DNA of 8,017 nucleotides from Bacillota bacterium (lineage in GTDB: Bacteria > Bacillota > Clostridia > Clostridiales > Clostridiaceae): positions 1-8,017 of the forward strand of contig JAEXSY010000208.1 of NCBI GenBank assembly GCA_023440105.1. Direction: 5' to 3'. The translations under genes were made by a program, and so were the position numbers. Every line of letters starts with the position of its first letter. The first letter of the stretch is position 1. Below, piece after piece: positions 1-6,365 of the stretch. The notes beneath the pieces are model-generated. The model was not told the origin of the DNA, made no database searches, and saw nothing but the letters and a program-made list of their open reading frames with translations.

Positions 1-18
1 GTTATATGGTCAATAACC

Positions 19-54
19 ATTTATTATATTACGACATTAAATTTTGTTTGTCAA
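19..54 (-). promoter_or_regulatory. Leftward SigA-type promoter for a divergent gene outside the window
   Basis: Read on the - strand, a perfect -35 TTGACA (54 to 49) is followed after 17 nt by TAATAT (31 to 26). A perfect TATAAT also lies at 28 to 23, but with a 20-nt spacer. Transcription would start near position 19-20 and run left out of the window, so a divergently transcribed gene probably lies just upstream. An inverted repeat, ATGGT (6-10) with ACCAT (16-20), sits at the expected start point and could be an operator. The target gene is not visible, so function is unknown. Confidence 0.5.
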
Positions 55-127
55 CAGTATACTTTAGTTTTTTTGGAGTTTATCCTACAGAATGTAACAT
101 TTTAACGATTTGTTCATAATTGGAATA

Positions 128-157
128 AATATTTCGAGTAATATAATCCCATATATA
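128..157 (+). promoter_or_regulatory. Possible SigE-like promoter of sipL
   Basis: AATATT (128-133) resembles the SigE -35 core (ATATT), and CATATATA (150-157) matches the SigE -10 (CATACAnT) at six of eight positions. The spacer is 16 nt, one longer than is usual in Bacillus subtilis. The predicted start near 164 would give a leader of about 34 nt. sipL is a mother-cell gene under SigE in C. difficile, so the match makes biological sense. The surrounding DNA is very AT-rich, including a tandem 10-mer ATATATATAA at 151-170, so chance similarity is a real risk. Confidence 0.4.
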
Positions 158-197
158 TAAATATATATAATAGTAGGTATTTTATAGGAGGGTTAAT

Positions 198-1763
198 ATG
201 CCGGATATGAATTTCGTTAATGAATCTATAGAACTTGAACAGCTTTTAAGCGAAATTAATAGGGAAACTATGGTTAAGGGTGAATATTTAATACCCGATA
301 CCCACCCTGATGTGGTTAGAATACTAATGATCCATGCTAAACCAGTAATAATTAATGCAGAGGTTATGCAGGATAAGATTTATTTAGAGGGACAGGTAGA
401 ATATAATGTTCTTTATTTTTCTAAAGAGGAAGAAAAAACTATACTTAATAGTGTAACCTACAATGATAAATTCAACAGTCAAATAGAAGCTCCGGGAGCT
501 GAACATAAAATGATATGTGAGGCAGACTGTGATGTAGAACATATTAATGTGAATATTATCAACGAAAGGAAAATATCTATAGATGGCATATTTAATATAA
601 GCTGTAGCCTGTATAAGACTGCTTTATTAGATATGATAAAGGACATTGATTCCTCAGAAAATATTCAGATGCAAAAAACAAAAATCTCTGTAGACAAGGT
701 TCTTGGGACAGTAAAGGAAGAGATTGTGGGTAAAGGAAATATCATAGTATCTCAGGATAAGCCAGAGGTATATAAAATTTTAAAGGTTTTTGCTCTCCTC
801 CACAAAAAAGATGTTAGAGTAATGGAAGGTAAGATTCAATGTGGAGCCTTCTGCAAGGTAAATGTTATATACAAGGGAGAGTCTGGAGGAGATATCTATC
901 TTCTAGAAGATGATATGTATATAAGTGGGGAGATTGAAATGGAAAATGCTCTTCCAAATATGACTGTATTCTGTGATTATACACTCCTCGGTCCTGAATA
1001 CTCCATTAGAGAGGATGAGAATGGTGAGAAGAGGATAATAGACCTTGAAGCTCCTGTAATAGCCATGATTAAGGTTGTGTCAAGTGAGACCTTGGATGTA
1101 ATAAAGGATGCTTATTCTCCTAATTTGAATATGGAATTAGAAAAAGAAAGCTTCCCTTTAGTGTCTCTTCTTGGTCAAAATACCTCTGAAGCAATAGTTA
1201 AGGATAATATATATTTAGAACCTCAGGATCCATTCCCAGTTCAAATATTAGGTGTTATAGGACGGGTTGCAATAACTGACAAGAAGATTTTTGAAAATAA
1301 ACTCATCCTTGAGGGGATAATAAAGGGAGATATAATTTATAAGACTAATGATGAAAATAACAGTGTTAATTTAATATCTGGAGATATTCCGTTTACTTCA
1401 TCCTTGGAGATCCCAGGGCTTAAAATAGACATGCTCACAAGAGTTAGGGTGAATCTAGAGAGTATTGAGAGTGATATTGAAGCAAATACCCTTGCTCTTA
1501 AGGCTGTAATAAGTATAAATGTACGATATTATTATAGGTGCAGCAAAGATTTGCTTGTTTCTGTAAAATGTAGTGATGAACCCTTAACCAATAAGAAAAG
1601 CAGCATTACCATTTATATGGTTCAGCCTGGAGACAGCCTCTGGAAGATAGCTAAAAAGTACCATACCACCGAGGAGGAGCTCTTGTATTTAAATGACATA
1701 GATAATGAAAGTGAGCTTATACCAGGAAAGATGTGTTTAATACCAGGTAGAGCAATAATTTAA
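198..1763 (+). CDS. sipL: SipL-type spore coat morphogenetic protein (SPOCS repeats plus C-terminal LysM)
   Basis: This 521-residue protein matches SipL (SpoIVA-interacting protein L), which in C. difficile works in the mother cell. There it binds SpoIVA through its LysM domain and helps lay the coat basement layer on the forespore. Visible parts are three related SPOCS/DUF3794-like units. Each opens with a Pro/Val/Ile-Leu signature (around residues 37-43, 189-195 and 345-351) and runs into a beta-rich segment ending in VLYF, VIYK or IIYK. A LysM domain follows at about 472-516, with the motif VQPGDSLWKIAKKYHTT. There is no signal peptide or membrane segment, as expected for a cytosolic forespore-surface protein. 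The ATG follows AGGAGGG (186-192) at 5 nt. Overall length matches C. difficile SipL. Other clostridia also carry SPOCS/LysM proteins of unknown role, so the sipL name rests on architecture and the nearby spoIIR. Confidence 0.88.
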   Translation: MPDMNFVNESIELEQLLSEINRETMVKGEYLIPDTHPDVVRILMIHAKPVIINAEVMQDKIYLEGQVEYNVLYFSKEEEKTILNSVTYNDKFNSQIEAPGAEHKMICEADCDVEHINVNIINERKISIDGIFNISCSLYKTALLDMIKDIDSSENIQMQKTKISVDKVLGTVKEEIVGKGNIIVSQDKPEVYKILKVFALLHKKDVRVMEGKIQCGAFCKVNVIYKGESGGDIYLLEDDMYISGEIEMENALPNMTVFCDYTLLGPEYSIREDENGEKRIIDLEAPVIAMIKVVSSETLDVIKDAYSPNLNMELEKESFPLVSLLGQNTSEAIVKDNIYLEPQDPFPVQILGVIGRVAITDKKIFENKLILEGIIKGDIIYKTNDENNSVNLISGDIPFTSSLEIPGLKIDMLTRVRVNLESIESDIEANTLALKAVISINVRYYYRCSKDLLVSVKCSDEPLTNKKSSITIYMVQPGDSLWKIAKKYHTTEEELLYLNDIDNESELIPGKMCLIPGRAII

Positions 1764-1771
1764 TAAAGGAT

Positions 1772-1806
1772 AAAACTCTATGAATTTTCATAGGGTTTTT
1801 TATTTT
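1772..1806 (+). terminator. Intrinsic terminator of sipL
   Basis: Bases 1772-1783 pair with 1788-1799 to form a 12-bp stem (one G-U pair) with a 4-nt loop, and the 3' side runs into a T-rich tract (1796-1806). It begins 8 nt after the sipL stop codon. This separates sipL transcription from the cyanophycin genes. Confidence 0.88.
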
Positions 1807-1836
1807 GGGCAAAACTAAGAAAGGCTTATAACAAAA

Positions 1837-1866
1837 TTGAATAATAAGGCAAACAGTGGTTAAAAT
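1837..1866 (+). promoter_or_regulatory. Candidate SigA-type promoter of cphBA
   Basis: TTGAAT (1837-1842) and TAAAAT (1861-1866) are separated by 18 nt, giving four of six and five of six matches to the -35 and -10 consensus. A start near 1873 would leave a short leader that still contains the Shine-Dalgarno at 1883-1888. It lies after the sipL terminator, where a promoter for the operon is needed. No sporulation-sigma consensus of similar quality was seen here. The assignment is tentative because the region is A-rich. Confidence 0.38.
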
Positions 1867-1899
1867 AAAAAAATGTTATATTAGGGAGTGATGTTTGCA

Positions 1900-2709
1900 G
1901 TGCGGAATAATAGAACCTTAATTATCATTGGAGGTGCGGAGGATAAGAAGGGAAATAAGGAAATTCTAAAGGAGGTTTGTGCTTCAATAAACAAAGAAGA
2001 TGACAAGCTTTTAATAGCAACCTTAGCTACAGAAGCTCCAGAAGAAGTAGGGAGTAGCTATAAAGCCCTGTTTTCTGCTATGGGTGTTAAGAATATAAGC
2101 CTGCTTAATATTAAAAGTAGGCCGGAAGCCTTTCTAGAAGAAAATGTCAATTCCATTAAAGAATCTAAATTAATATTTTTTACTGGAGGAGACCAATTGA
2201 AAATTACTAGTTTAATAGGAGGAACTCCAGTAGGTGATGGATTGAAGGATAGCTATAAGGCGGGCTGTGTATATGTAGGTACCTCTGCTGGAGCCTCAGC
2301 TGTTAGCAATAATATGATAGTAGCCGGGGAAGATGAAGAGTCGCCTAAAAAATGCACTCTAAAAATGTCGCCAGGCCTAGGACTTATAGAAAATGTGATT
2401 ATAGATCAACATTTCGCTCAGAGAGGTAGAATAGGACGAATTCTCGCAGGTATTGCTCAAAATCCATTTATTTTAGGTATTGGCATTGATGAGGATACAG
2501 CGATGATTGTAAATAACAATTCTATCCTTAAGGTTATTGGCTCAGGTGCTATATATATCATTGATGGCAGAGAGATTACCTATACAAATGTATCAGAACA
2601 GCATCAAGAGGAGGTTTTGTCCATATTTAATGTAAAAATGCACATTTTAAAGAGAGGCAATGCTTTTGACCTTATAAAGAGAGTACCCATAGAGGAGGAA
2701 GAGATTTAA
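1900..2709 (+). CDS. cphB: Cyanophycinase (intracellular, peptidase family S51)
   Basis: Cyanophycinase cuts the Asp/Arg storage polymer cyanophycin into beta-Asp-Arg dipeptides. Numbered from the GTG at 1900 (269 residues), the nucleophile is Ser129 in GTSAGAS, with His171 in DQHFAQRGRIGR and Glu198 in GIDEDTA completing the expected Ser-His-Glu triad. Gln99 (GGDQ), Asp169, Gln170, Arg175, Arg177 and Arg180 match the substrate-binding set I recall from Synechocystis CphB, and overall length agrees with that enzyme (about 271). No signal peptide is present, so it is the intracellular CphB type rather than secreted CphE. In-frame GTG (1888) and ATG (1891) starts also exist, but AGGGAG (1883-1888) overlaps the first and lies only 2 nt from the second, whereas it is 11 nt from 1900. 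The true start could still be 1891. The stop codon overlaps the cphA start. Confidence 0.93.
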   Translation: MRNNRTLIIIGGAEDKKGNKEILKEVCASINKEDDKLLIATLATEAPEEVGSSYKALFSAMGVKNISLLNIKSRPEAFLEENVNSIKESKLIFFTGGDQLKITSLIGGTPVGDGLKDSYKAGCVYVGTSAGASAVSNNMIVAGEDEESPKKCTLKMSPGLGLIENVIIDQHFAQRGRIGRILAGIAQNPFILGIGIDEDTAMIVNNNSILKVIGSGAIYIIDGREITYTNVSEQHQEEVLSIFNVKMHILKRGNAFDLIKRVPIEEEEI

Positions 2710-2711
2710 TG
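2693..2711 (+). promoter_or_regulatory. cphA ribosome binding site inside the cphB end; TAATG overlap
   Basis: AGGAGG (2693-2698) lies in the last codons of cphB, 10 nt before the cphA ATG (2709-2711). The cphB TAA and the cphA ATG share base 2709. This fixes the cphA start and predicts translational coupling, so synthetase and cyanophycinase are made from one mRNA. Confidence 0.85.
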
Positions 2712-5324
2712 AAAATCCTAGATTATAAATTTTATGAGGGAAGAAATATATATTCTCATAAAAAATGTGTGAAACTCATTGTTGATCTAGAGGGATACAA
2801 GGATATTTCAAGTGCCATGATAGATAATTTTAATTTTAACCTATTAAGGATACTACCAGAGCTCAAAGACCATCGTTGTGGTATTGATGAGGACGGGGGC
2901 TTTGTCACTAGGCTTAAAGAAGGAACATACCTAGCTCATATCTGTGAGCATTCTATCATTGCAATTCACAATAGGCTTGGAATAGATATTTGCTATGGAA
3001 AAGCAAGGGTTATCAAAGATGATATCTATTATATTATTTTTCATTATCGCTATAAAAAAACAGCTCTGGCCATTGCTAGCTTAGCTGTAGAGCTCCTGAA
3101 TTCTTTGATAAGGAATATTCCGTTAAATATATTAGATAAGCTTGATTATATAAAAGGTATTATGAGAGAGGAAATGATAGGGTCAACCACTGAGTCTATA
3201 TGTAACGCTGCAATAAACCGTGGGCTTCCTGTTATTTCCCTTGGGGATAGTGGCTTTTTTCAGTTAGGCTATGGTAAGTATGGCAGGTTAGTGGAAGCGT
3301 CTATATCCCCTTATACCTCCTGTGTGGGTGTAGATATATCCTGTGATAAAAGTCTGACAAAAATGTTACTCCGTCAGCAGTGGATACCTGTTCCAGAGGG
3401 GGAGAAGGTGAAGGATTCTATACATCTTCTGACTTTAGCAGAAGAGCTAGGCTATCCTGTGGTTTTAAAGCCTCAATATGGAAGTAAAGGAAAAGGTGTT
3501 CATGTAAATATAAAGGATGCTATAGAGCTTGCAAAAAGCTATAATGCTTTAAAGGAAGATTTTTCAGAGCTAATACTTGAAAAGTTTTATAAAGGGAAGG
3601 ATTTTAGGGTATGTGTTATAGACTATAAAGTTGTAGCTGTAGCCTTAAGGATCCCTCCTTTAGTAGTTGGAGATGGAAGGCATACAATAAGAGAGCTTAT
3701 AGAATTATTGAATGAAGATCAACGAAGAGGAGAGGATCATGAAAAGCCTCTTACTTCTGTTAAGATAGATAGTACACTTATACAGTGTATTTCTCATAAG
3801 GGTTATGTATTAGAAAGTGTATTAGAAAGTGGAAAATCCTTGTATTTAAGAGAAAATGGGAATCTTTCTACCGGTGGGATATCCCTAGACTATACTGATA
3901 GAATATCTCCTATCAATAAAGATTTGTGTATTAGAGCGGCAAAAGCTATTGGTTTAGATATCTGTGGAATTGACATCTGCTGTGAGGACATATCCATTCC
4001 TCTAGAGGAGCAGGGGGGTGTCGTTTTAGAGGTTAACTCAGCACCCGGACTCAGGATGCACCATTACCCGTATATAGGTAAAGAACGGGATGTTGCTGGA
4101 GCAGTGGTAGATATGCTCTTTAAAGGGGGACCAAAAACTATACCTATTATAGCGGTTACAGGCACCAATGGTAAGACGACGACAACCCGTCTTATTGCGC
4201 ATACAATTGGTGTCATGGGTTATAAGGTAGGGGTGACTACTACTGGAGGTATATATATAGATAAGAAATGCATTGCCAAAGGAGACACCACGGGATATGA
4301 AAGCGCTAGAACCATTCTTCTTAATAAAGAGGTTGAGGTTGCTGTTTTAGAAACAGCAAGAGGTGGGATTATTCATAAGGGTTTAGCTTACGATCTTGCT
4401 GATGTTGCAGTGCTTACTAATATCAGTGATGATCACCTGGGCATTGATGGGATTAATACCTTAGAGGAGCTTTCCCATGTGAAGTCCTTAGTGCTGGAGG
4501 CTGTTAAGCCAGAGGGGTATGCTGTAATTAATGGAGATGATCCCTGGAGCGTGAGACTTCTGTGTAAATTAAACAGTAACATAATCATAACAGCAAGAGA
4601 TAGAGACAATGCTTATCTTTTAGATAATTTACAAAAAGGTGGCTATGGTGTATATCTTGATCATGAAGATATTTGTGTAGAAAAAGAAAATAGGGTATTT
4701 AGAATATGCAATATAAAAGATATACCTATAACCTATAAGGGTATATTGAGCTATAATATTGAAAATTCCATGGCTGCTGTTGCTGCACTTGTAGGCGCAG
4801 GTATTGACTATTGTATGATTAAAAAAGGACTATGCACTTTTATAGGCAATGAGGTGGATAATCCAGGACGGTTTAATATCCATGATTTTGGTAAATATAA
4901 AATAGTTTTAGATTACGGACATAATATAGAAGGGTATAAAGCTGTCCTTGGTTCTCTGACTAAACTACCTCATAATAAATTGATAGGTGTAATTGGAGTT
5001 CCTGGTGACAGGCTTGATGGAAGTGTTGAATTAATAGGGAAGATTAGCAGTGAAATCCTTGACTATATAATTATTAAAGAAGATCTTGATAGAAGAGGAA
5101 GAGCTTCAGGAGAGGTGGCTGCTCTCATAGAAAAAGGGATTAAAGAAAATAACTTTAAGAATTATGAAATTCTGTTAGATGAGATTGATGCTCTAGGTAA
5201 AGCCTGCGCTATAGCTGAAGAGGGAGATATAATTGTTATTTTCTTTGAGGAATACAGCCGGGTTAAAAATTTTGTAGCTGAGCATAAGGTTTTTGCTGAA
5301 GATAAAAATAAAAACATTATATGA
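2709..5324 (+). CDS. cphA: Cyanophycin synthetase (CphA1 type)
   Basis: CphA polymerises aspartate and arginine, using ATP, into multi-L-arginyl-poly-L-aspartate. At 871 residues it is close to the Synechocystis enzyme (about 873). Three parts can be seen. The N-terminal domain (about 1-160) contains His77-x-x-Glu80-His81. The ATP-grasp domain (about 210-470), which adds Asp, has the glycine-rich loop KPQYGSKGKGV (254-264), GDGRHTIREL (321-330), NLSTGG (385-390) and EVNSAPGLRMHHYP (441-454). The Mur-ligase-like domain (about 478-871), which adds Arg, has the P-loop GTNGKTTTTR (485-494), LETARGGI (547-554), NISDDHLG (571-578), NPGRFN (718-723), DYGHN (735-739) and GDRLD (767-771 region). No frameshift or lost motif was seen. 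It is coupled to cphB by a one-base overlap. MurE-like ligases are excluded by the fused ATP-grasp half. Confidence 0.96.
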   Translation: MKILDYKFYEGRNIYSHKKCVKLIVDLEGYKDISSAMIDNFNFNLLRILPELKDHRCGIDEDGGFVTRLKEGTYLAHICEHSIIAIHNRLGIDICYGKARVIKDDIYYIIFHYRYKKTALAIASLAVELLNSLIRNIPLNILDKLDYIKGIMREEMIGSTTESICNAAINRGLPVISLGDSGFFQLGYGKYGRLVEASISPYTSCVGVDISCDKSLTKMLLRQQWIPVPEGEKVKDSIHLLTLAEELGYPVVLKPQYGSKGKGVHVNIKDAIELAKSYNALKEDFSELILEKFYKGKDFRVCVIDYKVVAVALRIPPLVVGDGRHTIRELIELLNEDQRRGEDHEKPLTSVKIDSTLIQCISHKGYVLESVLESGKSLYLRENGNLSTGGISLDYTDRISPINKDLCIRAAKAIGLDICGIDICCEDISIPLEEQGGVVLEVNSAPGLRMHHYPYIGKERDVAGAVVDMLFKGGPKTIPIIAVTGTNGKTTTTRLIAHTIGVMGYKVGVTTTGGIYIDKKCIAKGDTTGYESARTILLNKEVEVAVLETARGGIIHKGLAYDLADVAVLTNISDDHLGIDGINTLEELSHVKSLVLEAVKPEGYAVINGDDPWSVRLLCKLNSNIIITARDRDNAYLLDNLQKGGYGVYLDHEDICVEKENRVFRICNIKDIPITYKGILSYNIENSMAAVAALVGAGIDYCMIKKGLCTFIGNEVDNPGRFNIHDFGKYKIVLDYGHNIEGYKAVLGSLTKLPHNKLIGVIGVPGDRLDGSVELIGKISSEILDYIIIKEDLDRRGRASGEVAALIEKGIKENNFKNYEILLDEIDALGKACAIAEEGDIIVIFFEEYSRVKNFVAEHKVFAEDKNKNII

Positions 5325-5330
5325 TATAAT
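5322..5330 (+). promoter_or_regulatory. Candidate extended -10 promoter of ispE, overlapping the cphA stop codon
   Basis: TGATATAAT (5322-5330) is a perfect extended -10 element (TGnTATAAT), whose TGA is also the cphA stop codon. No recognisable -35 lies 16-18 nt upstream (the DNA there is A-rich), which extended -10 promoters can tolerate. The start would fall near 5337, so the ispE mRNA would begin inside the stem-loop at 5333-5371. A second TATAAT (5369-5374) with TTGTAA (5348-5353) is less good, with a 15-nt spacer. Confidence 0.38.
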
Positions 5331-5332
5331 AA

Positions 5333-5371
5333 ATATAAGACATTATCTTGTAATAAGATAATGTCTTATAT
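5333..5371 (+). terminator. Perfect 17-bp stem-loop between cphA and ispE, probable weak terminator
   Basis: Bases 5333-5349 are exactly complementary to 5355-5371, with a 5-nt loop (GTAAT). The stem starts 8 nt after the cphA stop. Downstream bases are T-rich but interrupted by A (AATATTTATT), so it is not a textbook terminator. The most likely role is ending or attenuating cphBA transcription. It could instead be a 5' stabilising hairpin of the ispE mRNA or an operator. Confidence 0.55.
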
Positions 5372-5454
5372 AATATTTATTAATATATATGCTCTCTGGA
5401 CTTTTGTGTTAATAATTGAACTCAGGAATAAAATTTTGCGAAGGAAGGTAACAT

Positions 5455-6297
5455 ATGATAGCGAGGGCGTATGGGAAGATAAATATTTCTTTGGATGTAG
5501 TGGGGAAAAGAGAGGATGGATATCATCTTCTTCAAATGATTATGCAGCAGATAGATTTATATGATAATATCTCTGTTGAAAAGGCCAAAAGTGGAATTAG
5601 CCTTAAAACTAATAGGAGCTATCTTCCTGTGGATAAAGGCAATCTCGCTTATAGAGCTGCAGAGCTGTTTATGAACAATTATGATATAAACAGCGGTTTA
5701 ACTATTGAAATAGAAAAAAATATACCTGTCTCTGCTGGCTTAGCAGGAGGGAGTACCGATGCTGCTGCAATTTTAATGATCCTGAATAAACTTTTTGAGG
5801 TTAATGCACCTTTAGAGGAATTGATGGAGCTTTCTCTGGGGCTGGGAGCTGATGTTCCCTTCTGTATTAAAGGTGGAACTGCACTTTGCGAAAATATTGG
5901 AGAGATGATTACACCTCTTAAGCCTTTCAAAAACCATTTATTAGTTCTTGTAAAGCCTCCCTTTGGAGTTTCTACTAAGGAAGTTTATAAGGGGTTAAAG
6001 CTTGAAAAAATTCATAAGCATCCTAACACTCCTATACTAATTGAAGCAGTTGAGAATCAGGATTTAAAATTTGTAGCTCGTAACATGAAAAATGTTTTAG
6101 AAAATGTAACTTTAAGAAAACATAATAAAATAAGAACGATAAAAAAGCAGTTATTGGAATTGGGTGCAATTGGTGCTATGATGAGTGGAAGTGGTCCTTC
6201 AGTCTTTGGTTTTTTTGATGATATTCTTACAGCACAAAAATGTTATGACGCCATGAAAAAAGAATATAAAGAAGTATTTTTGACTAGAACAATATAA
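5455..6297 (+). CDS. ispE: 4-diphosphocytidyl-2-C-methyl-D-erythritol kinase
   Basis: IspE is the ATP-dependent kinase of the MEP (non-mevalonate) pathway. It phosphorylates CDP-methylerythritol on the way to isopentenyl diphosphate, in the cytosol. The 280-residue protein is of normal family length and belongs to the GHMP kinases. Visible motifs are the N-terminal KINISLDVVGKREDGYH (8-24) with Lys8, the ATP loop PVSAGLAGGSTDAA (91-104), GADVPFCIKGGTA (131-143) with the catalytic Asp133, and the C-terminal MSGSGPSVFGFF (243-254). The ATG follows AAGGAAGG (5441-5448) at 6 nt. It lies 130 nt after cphA behind a stem-loop, so it may have its own promoter. No terminator separates it from spoIIR, so read-through into that gene is likely. 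Mevalonate or homoserine kinase is unlikely because the IspE-specific REDGYH and GADVPF contexts are intact. Confidence 0.96.
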   Translation: MIARAYGKINISLDVVGKREDGYHLLQMIMQQIDLYDNISVEKAKSGISLKTNRSYLPVDKGNLAYRAAELFMNNYDINSGLTIEIEKNIPVSAGLAGGSTDAAAILMILNKLFEVNAPLEELMELSLGLGADVPFCIKGGTALCENIGEMITPLKPFKNHLLVLVKPPFGVSTKEVYKGLKLEKIHKHPNTPILIEAVENQDLKFVARNMKNVLENVTLRKHNKIRTIKKQLLELGAIGAMMSGSGPSVFGFFDDILTAQKCYDAMKKEYKEVFLTRTI

Positions 6298-6313
6298 TAA
6301 TTTTAATTTTTTT

Positions 6314-6343
6314 GTATAAACCTCTGTTAACTTGTCCATAATG
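6314..6343 (+). promoter_or_regulatory. SigF-type forespore promoter of spoIIR
   Basis: GTATA (6314-6318), a 15-nt spacer and GTCCATAATG (6334-6343) fit the SigF consensus (GYATA, 15 nt, GGNNANAHTR) at every fixed position except the second G of the -10. spoIIR is a known SigF target in Bacillus subtilis. The start would lie around 6349-6350, giving a leader of about 16 nt. The -10 also contains CATAATG, close to a SigG element at an 18-nt spacing, so later forespore transcription is possible. Confidence 0.7.
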
Positions 6344-6359
6344 AACAATAACAGGGGTT
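6319..6359 (+). promoter_or_regulatory. Inverted repeat that would sequester the spoIIR Shine-Dalgarno
   Basis: AACCTCTGTTA (6319-6329) pairs with TAACAGGGGTT (6349-6359) over 11 bp, including one U-G pair. TTGT (6332-6335) can pair further with ACAA (6345-6348), leaving a 9-nt loop. The second arm contains AGGGG (6353-6357), the spoIIR Shine-Dalgarno, 8 nt before its ATG. The first arm lies in the spacer of the SigF promoter, so only RNA starting upstream, such as ispE read-through, would carry both arms. There is no T-tract after it, so it is not a terminator. Confidence 0.6.
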
Positions 6360-6365
6360 GATAAT

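Noticed and set aside
47..55. TTTGTCAAC, resembling a Spo0A box
   Set aside because: The match comes automatically from the TTGACA -35 on the other strand, and a single imperfect box is not convincing.
1888..1893. GTG (1888) or ATG (1891) as the cphB start
   Set aside because: The only Shine-Dalgarno, AGGGAG at 1883-1888, overlaps or nearly touches these codons; GTG at 1900 is better spaced, though 1891 cannot be fully excluded.
3807..3830. Exact 12-bp tandem repeat in cphA encoding VLES twice
   Set aside because: By recalled alignment the Synechocystis enzyme has the same length here (TLDTVLPAGE type sequence), so it is not an inserted duplication; it probably reflects chance codon choice.
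5361..5564. 67-residue + strand reading frame starting in the stem-loop
   Set aside because: It overlaps the start of ispE in another frame, has no Shine-Dalgarno, and its product looks like no protein family; ispE is unambiguous.
5679..5930. 83-residue - strand reading frame inside ispE
   Set aside because: It lies wholly antisense to the conserved ATP loop region of ispE and has no sign of its own translation signals.
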